From: an uncultured Tateyamaria sp.
GTDB lineage: Bacteria; Pseudomonadota; Alphaproteobacteria; Rhodobacterales; Rhodobacteraceae
NCBI RefSeq assembly: GCF_947494755.1
Contig: NZ_CANLVZ010000006.1
Location: forward strand, 1 to 64,000
Length of the DNA: 64,000 nt
Direction of reading: 5' to 3'
Notes under the pieces: generated by a model
Database searches by the model: none
What the model was told of the DNA's origin: nothing
What the model saw: only the letters and a program-made list of their open reading frames with translations
Position numbers and translations under genes: made by a program
Part shown: positions 43,970 through 51,839 of the stretch, one piece after another
Position numbering within the stretch: position 1 is the stretch's first letter
Layout: each line of letters begins with the position of its first letter

Positions 43970-44189
43970 AGTTAGTCGGTTTTTACAAGACAGAAAGGTT
44001 GAGTCAGAGATAGTTAATCAGGAATTCAAGGAGTGCCGAAGGTTGCATACAAGGCAAGAATGTAAGGGAATAGTTGTGGAAAAAACACAAAATAACTCGG
44101 CGATTGTTTCTATTGATCGAGTGGGCAAGAGGTCAGTGATAAATTTATATATGAGCAGCGCATATTTAAATGGAGGTCAGCATGACTAA
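43884..44189 (+). CDS. Small AT-rich gene or 3' part of a frameshifted one
   Basis: 101-codon frame with a TTG at 43884 and only an AT-rich product rich in Lys, Glu and Arg; two Cys (ECRRLHTRQEC). No family recognised. Its stop overlaps the start of the Hint-domain gene (ATGACTAA), so translation into that gene is coupled. It may be the C-terminal half of the exported protein at 43658 after a frameshift. Confidence 0.45.
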   Translation: MKQSAIEYGYLEWRNLLLESQFVRPSPVKVSRFLQDRKVESEIVNQEFKECRRLHTRQECKGIVVEKTQNNSAIVSIDRVGKRSVINLYMSSAYLNGGQHD

Positions 44190-45861
44190 TTTTTCGATAT
44201 CTGATGAGCTTAGAGGTACGGTTGCTGAGAGAGCTACGGATTTTTTGAACAGCGGTACAATAAATTTTGACGTAGTATCCGCCGACGGGAACAGTGCGGC
44301 AGCGCTGTCACTAATTGAGGTCCGGTTGGGTGACTCAAACTTAGTTTCGTCTGGTGTTAGAGGCTATTCTCACTTGAATAGTACGGGGGTGAATGGGGTA
44401 GGTACTGTTTGGACATTTCCCGATAGGATGGGGGTTCGAGAAAAAGCTCAGTTAGATAGGCAAATTACAAATATCATACATGAAGCGAATCATCTTGATG
44501 AAGACATTGACCGCCAAAGGGCTCAAATTAGCTCTGATTTAGCGGCGTTGGGTGTAGATACGTCAAAAGAAAGGGTGCAAGTTGTTATCGAAGAGAAGCG
44601 CGTTAGGGATGCCACTAACGTAATCGATGAGCTTTCTCCAAGTTTTAGAGCTAGAGGTCATTTCGATAATATTGACACGGTAATCTCAAAGTATGGTCGA
44701 GGCCAGTTATCTGATGAAGAAAAGGGCGCGATTCGAGATTACTTCAATGGATCAAGCTACAATGCTCCAACAGTTGAGCTCAATGGTAAGATTTATGGCG
44801 TTAATGTAAATGGTGACTTGGTTGAACACCTAGATGGACAAGAAGTAATCGTTGAAGAAGTATCGGCTAGCGACGAATGCTTCCTAGCTGATACATCAAT
44901 TCGCATGTGGCCACGTGATCCGTCTATTAAACCGCGCGCGGACGGCAGCTATGACGAAGAGCTGGTGCTTTCGAAGGTCTGGCACAAGCCGATCAGCGAA
45001 ATCGCAGTCGGTGACATTATCGTGGCTTACGACAAGCAAGGGCGGTTGCAGCCGGACCGCGTCACGCGAACGATGCAGAACAACGCCACGCATATTCTGG
45101 ACTTCTGGGGCACGGGCGTCACACCTGGTCACGCCTGCTATTGCGCTGACGGCCCGTTCAAGGGCGAACATGCACCCATCATGGACATTCTGCGCACGGA
45201 TACAGCCATGATGCGCACGGATGGCACGATGTTCCGTGCGACAACCAATTGCGAAGTTGGTTCGATCGGGGATCGCATGATCCATGCTGAGGCAAGCGCC
45301 CAAAAGCCAGACGGCTCGTGGACGCCCAAGAAGCGCGGTCAAATTCGCTTTGGCACCCGCATTTCGACGCCGGACGGCAAGAAAAGCGTGTCCGTTATGG
45401 AGATCGCCGAGCGAAAGGGCTGGAGCCTGTCTGATGATGGCTACATGGTCGGCAAGATCGAGGGGGAGGACGGCACGCTTCATGAAAGCAAATTCCCGTT
45501 CCCTTACACCGATAGCGCAGAGCTGCCAAAGCCAGAGGATTACATCCTCACACGTTCGCAGGTCACGCTTGAGGACATCTACAAGGCCGGTGAGTGGGAA
45601 CAGATCGGCACACGGATGCCTGCACCGGCAGGCATGGTTGGGTTCAACCCGAACGCCACCAGTACGATGTTGCAGCCGTCCAAGCCAAAACCCAACCTTC
45701 CGCCCGCTTTTGCGAACCGCTCAGACGTTCCGGCGTCGCTCAGCAAGGCGCAACGCCCTGCACAGGCCGCTGCTGCACCTTCAATGAACCGCAAGCAGCG
45801 TAAGGCCATGGAAGCCAAACAGCGCAAAGCGGCCAAGGCCCGCAGACGGCTGGCGAGCTGA
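44182..45861 (+). CDS. Chimeric protein with AT-rich N-terminal module and Hint (hedgehog/intein) domain
   Basis: 559 aa from ATG 44182, which has an ideal GGAGG site (44172-44176); a weaker in-frame ATG is at 44170. Residues 1-232 are an unrecognised module, helical and charged, coded by AT-rich DNA. Cys233 begins a Hint domain (ECFLADTSI; EIAVGDIIVAYD; TPGHACYCADG with His317), whose coding sequence switches to GC-rich within about 20 codons. No C-terminal HN motif is present; the chain continues about 180 residues to a basic Lys/Arg tail. The UGA stop is followed after one codon by an in-frame ATG of the next ORF, which does carry a Hint C-terminal motif. Confidence 0.8.
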   Translation: MTNFSISDELRGTVAERATDFLNSGTINFDVVSADGNSAAALSLIEVRLGDSNLVSSGVRGYSHLNSTGVNGVGTVWTFPDRMGVREKAQLDRQITNIIHEANHLDEDIDRQRAQISSDLAALGVDTSKERVQVVIEEKRVRDATNVIDELSPSFRARGHFDNIDTVISKYGRGQLSDEEKGAIRDYFNGSSYNAPTVELNGKIYGVNVNGDLVEHLDGQEVIVEEVSASDECFLADTSIRMWPRDPSIKPRADGSYDEELVLSKVWHKPISEIAVGDIIVAYDKQGRLQPDRVTRTMQNNATHILDFWGTGVTPGHACYCADGPFKGEHAPIMDILRTDTAMMRTDGTMFRATTNCEVGSIGDRMIHAEASAQKPDGSWTPKKRGQIRFGTRISTPDGKKSVSVMEIAERKGWSLSDDGYMVGKIEGEDGTLHESKFPFPYTDSAELPKPEDYILTRSQVTLEDIYKAGEWEQIGTRMPAPAGMVGFNPNATSTMLQPSKPKPNLPPAFANRSDVPASLSKAQRPAQAAAAPSMNRKQRKAMEAKQRKAAKARRRLAS

Positions 45862-45864
45862 TCC

Positions 45865-46077
45865 ATGAGTGACCACGACAAAGACGATTTGGAAGGGGTG
45901 GAAGCCATTCCAGTCTATGATCGCGTGACCTCAAGATTTGAATGGCGCAAAAGACCGGTGGACGTGCCGGAACCGCCCCGCTGGCGAACCTATGGGATTG
46001 AGGTGTCCGACGAGAACGGCAACCCGATGCCATTTGTGGCAAACGGCATGTGGGTTAAGAACGTACCCAATACGTGA
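45865..46077 (+). CDS. 70-aa protein ending in a Hint/intein C-terminal-like motif
   Basis: Small acidic-start protein. Near the end it reads YGIEVSDENGNPMPFVANGMWVKN, to be taken as two blocks: YGIEVSDENG and FVANGMWVKN. This resembles the F and G blocks of inteins (compare the general form 'vyDi.Ve..hnF.a.NG.i.HN'), with Lys in place of the penultimate His and Asn66 conserved; only V-P-N-T follows. It starts 3 bp after the upstream stop, in the same frame (TGA-TCC-ATG). It could be the C-half of a split Hint, or the tail of the upstream protein after stop readthrough or a nonsense mutation. Confidence 0.6.
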   Translation: MSDHDKDDLEGVEAIPVYDRVTSRFEWRKRPVDVPEPPRWRTYGIEVSDENGNPMPFVANGMWVKNVPNT

Positions 46078-46479
46078 CACCGCTTTTCTAGCTCGCCGAA
46101 CGTCCGTTACTGCGGTATTCTCTGCAAGACGACGACAAACGTGCCGCACTTGCGAACGAATGCTGCGTCAGCGAGGTCTCAAAATTCAACGGCAGCTACG
46201 TCCCGCATAGGAACCGTCGGTGATAAGCGTTTTGGACGTCCGCTTTCGCTTGATCTTGCTGGCTGCGTTGCGCTTGTTCTTTCTAGCCTCTCGCTGTCAT
46301 CGCCCAAAGTTTGCGCACACACCCTCATTTGCGGTATACTATTCATATGTTTTTGAGAGACTTACACCATGTCTGCAACAGGTCTTTGTCGATAACCGAG
46401 CAACCACTTGTTCGGAACGCTTCGCGCGCTGATTGGGTTCACGCCACCCCAACAGCATCTACCTCAAAGGCGGTGTGTC
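46078..46479 (+). promoter_or_regulatory. 400-bp leader with sigma70-like promoter, 8-codon ORF and hairpin
   Basis: TTGCGC (46311-46316) and TATACT (46335-46340) are 18 bases apart, a fair sigma70 pair. Downstream, 46369-46395 encodes an 8-codon ORF (ATG to TAA) followed at once by an imperfect hairpin 46396-46415 (CCGAGCAA / TTGTTCGG). The first long gene starts at 46480. The layout could be a leader-peptide control region, or chance. The part before 46300 holds nothing recognised. Confidence 0.4.
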
Positions 46480-47226
46480 ATGCTTGATCATACTGATAGC
46501 GAGATTGCCGCTTCAAACGCGACAACCAAAAAACAGCGCGACTTTGATGATCTGCAAAACGAGATCAGCGGCGCTGATACGGGCCGCATGCGCAAGTTTC
46601 TCAGCCCGGATGATGATCGCACGCCTGAGGGCAAACGGCGCAAGGCGGAACGGGATCGTACCAACCGCACGCTGGAAGAGCTGATGCGCGATCCGGAATA
46701 TGCGGCGCTTTACACGGAGTTTGGCGACAGGTTGATCACTGCCGAGCGTGACGCGGACACGGCCCTTGCCAAGATTGAACGCCAGCTTGAGACCGCGCAA
46801 CAGGTTGTCTCTGATTTGGAAGCCCGCGCCGCCCGCGATCCAAGCGGCAAGCAAGTGTTTCAATATGCAGATGGACGCGTTGTCTATGCCGATGGCTCAG
46901 ACGTGGAACTCGATATTGCCGAAGGCATTGTCTGGCCCGACACTGCCCCAAGCGCCGAGGACTACTTTGCCGCCAAATCGCGCGTCCAATCTCTGCAAGA
47001 CCAATACGCAGAATGGGATGTCTACCGCCATGACGTGCTGGGCGATATGCGCAATCGCTACGGCGATGACGACGCCCCCATGAGTATGGATGACCTCAAA
47101 CGCGATCTGGATCGCATTGAGCGGTTGAACCCCGCAAATGTATCACTGGCACAGGATACCAAGGCCATAGATGCGCCTGCCGTGGAAACTGCTGCTGCGA
47201 TCGCAGTGCCAATGGCGCTTAAGTAG
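46480..47226 (+). CDS. Hypothetical coiled-coil protein of the mobile element
   Basis: 248-aa soluble protein, charged, with helical coiled-coil stretches at about 85-115 (AERDADTALAKIERQLETAQQVV in part) and 165-220. No signal peptide or family recognised. Such proteins accompany MobC/relaxase/T4CP modules in Rhodobacterales plasmids, so a conjugation-accessory role is possible. ATG 46480 is taken; the frame extends to 46408 without a better start. Confidence 0.65.
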   Translation: MLDHTDSEIAASNATTKKQRDFDDLQNEISGADTGRMRKFLSPDDDRTPEGKRRKAERDRTNRTLEELMRDPEYAALYTEFGDRLITAERDADTALAKIERQLETAQQVVSDLEARAARDPSGKQVFQYADGRVVYADGSDVELDIAEGIVWPDTAPSAEDYFAAKSRVQSLQDQYAEWDVYRHDVLGDMRNRYGDDDAPMSMDDLKRDLDRIERLNPANVSLAQDTKAIDAPAVETAAAIAVPMALK

Positions 47227-47231
47227 CAGGC

Positions 47232-47579
47232 CTAGGGCGCGAACGTCCCGCAGGCCCCTTCCAACACCAACATGATCACCGCAGTTGGATGATACTCCGC
47301 GTTGCGCGCAATGACGGCGCGGATTTCAGCGTCGCGCTTGGCAGCGATGTCTTCACTGGCGGCATACCATGTATCAAGGCACTGCCCCGTTGGCGGATTG
47401 GTCCGCGTCGCAATCAAGGACGCCATCGTCACGGCAATGCCGATGAAGTTGTCCTGTCCCTCCACAGACCACGTCAAGAACTCTTCGCCTGTGAACTTCT
47501 CGGCCAAAGATTCCTGTGGACTGATCGCCGTGACCGCTGCAACCACGATTGCCACACCCCAAGTTGCTATGCTGTTCAT
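47232..47579 (-). CDS. Exported small protein of unknown function
   Basis: 115-aa protein with a signal peptide (about 1-26, ending ESLAEK). The mature part has two Cys (GQCLDTW and EGACGTF) and the pattern FTGEEFLTW...A.YHPTAVIMLVLEGAC, which faintly recalls the Rap1a/Tai immunity fold; that is a guess. It is convergent with the coiled-coil gene, ending 5 bp from it, and divergent from the recombinase. Confidence 0.55.
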   Translation of the reverse strand: MNSIATWGVAIVVAAVTAISPQESLAEKFTGEEFLTWSVEGQDNFIGIAVTMASLIATRTNPPTGQCLDTWYAASEDIAAKRDAEIRAVIARNAEYHPTAVIMLVLEGACGTFAP

Positions 47580-47731
47580 ATTCCTAGGTTTTTGGACAGA
47601 GGTGATCTTTACGGGATTCTATGGTTGGGGTAAACAGGACAGCACGGAACACAGCGGTTTGCGCGCAATGTCAAGCGCGGCGCGGCGTCAATTTTGACAG
47701 GATCGGAAAGGTAGGTTTTCGATCACAAATC

Positions 47732-48304
47732 ATGCCCCGCACCCTTGGCTACATCCGCGTGTCCACGCGCTCCCAAATGCCGGATCGGCAGATCGACGCC
47801 TTGCGCGCGACCTGCGATGAACTTCATATCGAATACGTTTCTGCCGTCGCCGATGCACGCCCTGTGTTTGATTGCGTGATTGACGCACTTGCGCCGGGTG
47901 ACAGCTTTGTTGTCACGGATTTGGATCGCGCCTTTCGCTCTTCCATCGACGCGATCTTGACGGCGGAACATTTGCGCCAGATGGGCGTGACGTTCCGCAT
48001 CCTGTCTATGGCCATTGATACCAGCACGGCCGAGGGCGAGCTTTATTATACGATCGTTGCGGGCTTTGCGCAGTTCGAGCGCCGCATGATTTCAAGGCGC
48101 ACCAAGGAAGGGTTGGCGGCAGCCCGCGCCAGAGGGGTACAACTGGGGCGTCGCCCCAAGTTGTCAGAGGCGGATGTATTGGCGGCATATCGCCAGCTTG
48201 ACTCGATGTGCTGTCAGGACGTGGCGGCGGTGCATGGCGTGTCCCGATTGACGCTGCAACGCGCGTTCAGGCGGTTTGGATTGGCCTATCCGCTGGAGGG
48301 ATAA
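47732..48304 (+). CDS. Serine recombinase (resolvase/invertase family)
   Basis: 190-aa small serine recombinase. The catalytic Ser11 is in YIRVSTRSQ, and the DR-type motif region reads 'VVTDLDRAFRSSIDAILTAEHL' in part, followed by 'FAQFERRMISRRTKEGLAAARARG' in part (E helix) and a C-terminal HTH. This is the size and order of Tn3-resolvase/DNA-invertase proteins. Likely role: dimer resolution or inversion for the element. No res sites were identified. Confidence 0.92.
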   Translation: MPRTLGYIRVSTRSQMPDRQIDALRATCDELHIEYVSAVADARPVFDCVIDALAPGDSFVVTDLDRAFRSSIDAILTAEHLRQMGVTFRILSMAIDTSTAEGELYYTIVAGFAQFERRMISRRTKEGLAAARARGVQLGRRPKLSEADVLAAYRQLDSMCCQDVAAVHGVSRLTLQRAFRRFGLAYPLEG

Positions 48305-48344
48305 ACCAAAAAGGGCATCCGCACTGCGAACGCCCTTCCTTGGT
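48305..48344. terminator. Bidirectional terminator between convergent genes
   Basis: Arms ACCAA-AAGGGC and GCCCTT-TTGGT with short internal bulges, between the recombinase and the leftward 204-aa gene, able to serve both strands. Confidence 0.7.
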
Positions 48345-48360
48345 CAAATAGTCGGTGCTG

Positions 48361-48975
48361 TTACCCCATGCGCTGTTGCTGGCCCGGGGCTTCCAGCTTT
48401 TCCGCCTTGCGGGCGGCGATTTCTGCCGCGCGCACTGGCTTGTGATAGGCCTCTTCGACCTCTTTGCCCGCCTTATAAAGATCACGCCCATGCTGCGCCT
48501 TGAACGCCTCCTGCATCAAGGATTTCGCCCCTTTCTGCGTGATGCCCAACTCTTGCGACAGGGACACCGCCGCCTTGTCATAGGCCTGATAGAAGGGCTG
48601 TGTCGGCCCTTCCTTGATCTTGACGCTGATACCGTCCGCCGCTGCCAGAACGCGCGCTTGCGCGGTTTCTGGCAGCGCCTCTTGCGTGGTTTGCAACGCT
48701 TCGCGTGTGGCATTCAATGTCTGGTCATACCGCCCTTGATAGAGATCGCGCAGAATGGCTTCCCCCTTCAGGGCGTCGAACTTTTCATCACGGGCGTAGA
48801 CATGCGCGTAGTCGGTCAATTTCTCACGGAAACTGCCGGAATGGTGGATGGCTGCGTGCAAAACGCCAGCAATCGCCCAACCTTCGCGGAATTGCGTTTC
48901 CGTCAGGCCGCGCCCGTTAAAACTGTCGCGGGCGGCCTGCACATTTGCCGGTGTGGCTCCTATCGTGTCATTCAT
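48361..48975 (-). CDS. Hypothetical helical protein of the mobile element (204 aa)
   Basis: Soluble, strongly helical protein with no recognised domain. The C-terminal 60 residues are Lys/Ala/Glu-rich (AAEIAARKAEKLEAPGQQQR in part). It is in tandem with the 153-aa gene upstream (18 bp apart) and probably co-transcribed. Similar orphan proteins lie next to coupling proteins on Rhodobacterales plasmids. Confidence 0.6.
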   Translation of the reverse strand: MNDTIGATPANVQAARDSFNGRGLTETQFREGWAIAGVLHAAIHHSGSFREKLTDYAHVYARDEKFDALKGEAILRDLYQGRYDQTLNATREALQTTQEALPETAQARVLAAADGISVKIKEGPTQPFYQAYDKAAVSLSQELGITQKGAKSLMQEAFKAQHGRDLYKAGKEVEEAYHKPVRAAEIAARKAEKLEAPGQQQRMG

Positions 48976-48993
48976 CGTGCGTCCTTTCGATAC

Positions 48994-49455
48994 TTAAATG
49001 CGTTTCGGGCCGGAATGGACCTGATTGAAGCTCTGCGTCAGGTTTTGTTCCTGCGCGGGCGCATCGCGGGCGCGGATGTCTGCTGCGAGGTCTGTGAATG
49101 CATCTGTGCCATCACGCCTGATCGCTTTGATGCGCCGATCATGGTCCGACTGCACACGCGCATGCGCCTTTCGATCCAACGCGTCCGCATCGTATTGTTT
49201 GTGTGCCCAAGGCGGCAATGGTCTGTCCAGTGCGACGCTGTGCTCTTCGCGCAAGATCATCTGTTTCGCTTCTGCCATACGTTGTGTCGCATCGCGCTTG
49301 AATGCAGTCTGTTCCTGCATCACACGCGCGTCCGTCTCGCGTTGGATGCCCTTGAAGCGGTCCCAGTCTTCTGGTGTGCGCAAGGCACGTTGCAGATGCT
49401 CTTGAACCGCGCGCTCAAACACGCCGCGCACGGCGTCCGTCGTGGATAAGCTCAT
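48994..49455 (-). CDS. Hypothetical charged helical protein (153 aa)
   Basis: Soluble protein rich in Arg, Asp and Gln, helical throughout, no known family. ATG 49455 (M-S-L-S-T-T) is chosen; an upstream extension to 49527 would cross the divergent gene's start. It is divergent from the 88-aa gene at 49509, sharing a 53-bp promoter region with TATGCT at 49496-49501. Confidence 0.6.
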   Translation of the reverse strand: MSLSTTDAVRGVFERAVQEHLQRALRTPEDWDRFKGIQRETDARVMQEQTAFKRDATQRMAEAKQMILREEHSVALDRPLPPWAHKQYDADALDRKAHARVQSDHDRRIKAIRRDGTDAFTDLAADIRARDAPAQEQNLTQSFNQVHSGPKRI

Positions 49456-49508
49456 GTATTTTCTCCATAAATTTGTGTCACTGCGTCCAAATTTGCTATG
49501 CTGGATGC

Positions 49509-49775
49509 ATGCAAAACTTTGAGACATTTGAAGACGTTGAGGAATGGCTTGCCCCCATGGGTTTTGACGCGTTTTGGAACGCCGTCATCTCCATCGGGCT
49601 TTATGACGAGAGTGATCGCGCCCATTGCGACCGCACCCTCGTGGACGGCATCGCAGACATGGAAACGGTCATGACCGTGACCAAGATGTTTGCGCGCGAA
49701 GCCTTGGTACGCCAGTTTGATCTGCCGTTTCGCTGCGATGTCGCTACCAAACCCGATCTTTCCGTGATCGCCTAA
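49509..49775 (+). CDS. Small acidic protein (88 aa)
   Basis: Acidic soluble protein starting 'MQNFETFEDVEEWL'. No family recognised. A TTGTGT/TATGCT promoter-like pair sits so close to the ATG that the mRNA would be nearly leaderless. It is the only plus-strand gene in the leftward block 48.3-55.2 kb, and it converges on the small membrane gene at 49781. Size, acidity and its lone placement would fit an antitoxin, antirestriction or control protein, but nothing specific supports that. Confidence 0.5.
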   Translation: MQNFETFEDVEEWLAPMGFDAFWNAVISIGLYDESDRAHCDRTLVDGIADMETVMTVTKMFAREALVRQFDLPFRCDVATKPDLSVIA

Positions 49776-49780
49776 GCCCG

Positions 49781-50023
49781 TCATGGCGCGGCTTTCAGGA
49801 ACCGCACCCACGGGCAGTGCCCGTGCTCGGCAGGCAACGTGACGACACCAGACAGCCCCCACCAATCGCAGATGATGTAGTGGCGTTGCGCAAGCGGGTC
49901 ATAGACCCGCCCGTTGTCGTAAAACCGATAGCTCAACGCCAGATGCGGCGTGCCCCAGATGGTGATGGCCAGCCACAGTCCCAACGGAACGAGCAGCCAC
50001 GCAAAGAGTGCGAGAAGTTTCAT
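49781..50023 (-). CDS. Small membrane/exported protein downstream of the coupling protein
   Basis: 80-aa protein with an N-terminal hydrophobic helix (about 4-24) and a short extracytosolic part with two Cys. It starts 4 bp inside the 3' end of the T4CP gene, so it is coupled to it. No family recognised; possibly a lipoprotein-like or TraK/TrbK-type entry-exclusion candidate, but no lipobox is evident. Confidence 0.55.
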   Translation of the reverse strand: MKLLALFAWLLVPLGLWLAITIWGTPHLALSYRFYDNGRVYDPLAQRHYIICDWWGLSGVVTLPAEHGHCPWVRFLKAAP

Positions 50024-51429
50024 ATACGTGCCTCCGGTGTTTTTAGGGTGAGGATAGAATCGGCGGGCAGCGTGCCGCCTTCGAGCGGATTTGGGGCGAT
50101 AAGCGAGGCAAAAGGGCCAATCTGGTTTTGCGCAATGGTCCGGCAGGTAAAAAAGCCAATGCCCTTGATCCAAACCAACTGCTCTTCGCGTGGCATGGCC
50201 ATGAGCTCAGCCGCACTCAGCCACTTTTGCTTGATCAGGCTGAGGTTTTCCTGCGGCGCGCCGCTTCCGCTCAATGTTGTGGACAATGCGTGCTGTTCGC
50301 CAATGGCGTCAGAGATGCGTTTCGCCTCTTCTATGGAAGAGAAGCCAAGCCATTGTTTTACAACGCTGTTTTCTTCAATGGTATGGGTTTCTTGCTCACC
50401 AAATCGTCGAATGATCTCCGATCTGGACTGGGCTATCATGTGGATTTCCGCCCCATAGGCGCGCAGGGTCGTTAGAGATTCTACCAATGATTTCAATGGT
50501 GTATTGGTAAATTCGTCGCAGACCGCCCGCAAAGCGCCCGCCCCATTATAAAGCGCGTCGCAGAAGGCGAGGATATGCAATGCGTAATAGACCCCCAAAC
50601 GATTTATGTTCGCCTGCGGGCCTACCAGCACGATAAAGTATCCGTCGCGGATCAGATCCGCATGGGTCATCGTGGCATCGCGCCCAACCTTATTCAGGCG
50701 ATTGCCGGGCGAGAACAGTTTCAGGGACCTGCGCGCGCTGCCCAAGTGCTGCCCCCAGTTGTCGGTTTTGGACATATGCAGAATGTCGCGCGCCATCGCT
50801 TGGATGGCCTCATCGCCTTCATCCGCCTCGATCTGCGCCAAGGCCAGCAGCATGTCCGGATCACTCAGAAGCGCGGACACTGCGCCGGGTGTGGCCGTAT
50901 CGGCATCCCTGCGCACCAGCACATTGAACGCAAATTCATCAAGGTCCTGTGGCATGTCCCGAAAGTGTTGGTTTTGATCCGGGCCACCGGGCGGGTTTTC
51001 GATCAACGCATGCACGATAGTTTCTACAACCAGACTTAAGTCCAGTGGTTCGCGGCGGTACGTCGCTACCGCCGCGCCAAAGGGATTGAGACTCACCCGC
51101 CATTGCGCCAGTTCGGGGCGGACATTCATGTCGTCGATCACGGCGACCTTCACACCCATTTTGGCCAGCATCGGCACTAATTGCACCGCCACCTCGCCAG
51201 ACTTAGCGTCCAGCGCCAGAATGCTGGCCTCATGAACAGTAGACAGCAGTGAATAAATCCACGGAATCGCGCCCCGCGTGGTTTTACCGCCCCCCGCCGC
51301 GCTCAGGGTCAGCGAATGCCCCTTTGGCGCGAGGATTGGTCTATTGTCGTCGCTCAGACCAATGAGACGCAGGCCTTCAGTGTCCAAAACACCGCGACGG
51401 CCCAGTATGTTGCCAAACGGAAAGCTCAT
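50020..51429 (-). CDS. Type IV coupling protein, VirD4/TraG-like, without N-terminal membrane segment
   Basis: 469-aa ATPase with Walker A SAAGGGKT (43-50) and Walker B 'LRAVCDEFTN' near 308, plus the T4CP lines 'LDAKSGEVA', 'SLNPFG' and 'IAQSRSEIIRRFG'. It links the relaxosome to a secretion channel. Normal VirD4/TraG have about 100 N-terminal residues with two helices; here the ATPase starts at once and those helices are encoded by the preceding gene, overlapping by 4 bp. No T4SS channel genes are in the window, so a helper element would be needed. Confidence 0.87.
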   Translation of the reverse strand: MSFPFGNILGRRGVLDTEGLRLIGLSDDNRPILAPKGHSLTLSAAGGGKTTRGAIPWIYSLLSTVHEASILALDAKSGEVAVQLVPMLAKMGVKVAVIDDMNVRPELAQWRVSLNPFGAAVATYRREPLDLSLVVETIVHALIENPPGGPDQNQHFRDMPQDLDEFAFNVLVRRDADTATPGAVSALLSDPDMLLALAQIEADEGDEAIQAMARDILHMSKTDNWGQHLGSARRSLKLFSPGNRLNKVGRDATMTHADLIRDGYFIVLVGPQANINRLGVYYALHILAFCDALYNGAGALRAVCDEFTNTPLKSLVESLTTLRAYGAEIHMIAQSRSEIIRRFGEQETHTIEENSVVKQWLGFSSIEEAKRISDAIGEQHALSTTLSGSGAPQENLSLIKQKWLSAAELMAMPREEQLVWIKGIGFFTCRTIAQNQIGPFASLIAPNPLEGGTLPADSILTLKTPEARI

Positions 51430-51731
51430 TTCATCAAACCCCGCTTTTTGAGGTCTGACAACCGCGCCATCTCATCCGCCTTAAGATCGACGCCTTTAGT
51501 CTTGAATTTAACGCGTTTACCAATGCGGGGGAGCAACCGGACAAGATGAAACAATGCCTTGCCTATGCAAATCAGGCCACCCATTGCACAGCACGCCGCA
51601 ATAAAGCCAAAGAAGAACCAGTCCGGGCTATAGGCCTGCCATGTGATGTAAGCCATGCCGAATCCGCCACTGGCCCGCAGCGCGTCGGCATTCACTTTCC
51701 AGACCAACTCCCAATCGGTTTCGTCCGCCAT
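51426..51731 (-). CDS. Two-TM protein, probable detached membrane anchor of the coupling protein
   Basis: 101-aa protein with two helices (about 27-50 and 53-72) and a basic cytosolic tail ending in a Lys-rich segment. It ends 4 bp inside the T4CP start (ATGA). Its topology and size match the N-terminal part that the T4CP lacks, so the two probably make one membrane complex. ATG 51731 is used instead of the longer frame from 51749. Confidence 0.7.
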   Translation of the reverse strand: MADETDWELVWKVNADALRASGGFGMAYITWQAYSPDWFFFGFIAACCAMGGLICIGKALFHLVRLLPRIGKRVKFKTKGVDLKADEMARLSDLKKRGLMK

Positions 51732-51752
51732 TAGGTATTCCTTTCTCAAGAC

Positions 51753-51786
51753 AAAAAGGTGCCGCGCGGCTGCGCGGCACCTTTTT
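51753..51786. terminator. Strong bidirectional terminator
   Basis: A perfect 15-bp inverted repeat (AAAAAGGTGCCGCGC / GCGCGGCACCTTTTT) around GGCT. It separates the coupling-protein operon from the upstream leftward genes. A second perfect hairpin, CCGCCCGGG / CCCGGGCGG around GCGGTG, lies about 20 bp further at 51809-51832. Confidence 0.9.
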
Positions 51787-51839
51787 ATCTTGCCTCTCTT
51801 AAAAGACCGCCCGGGGCGGTGCCCGGGCGGAATGTGGGC

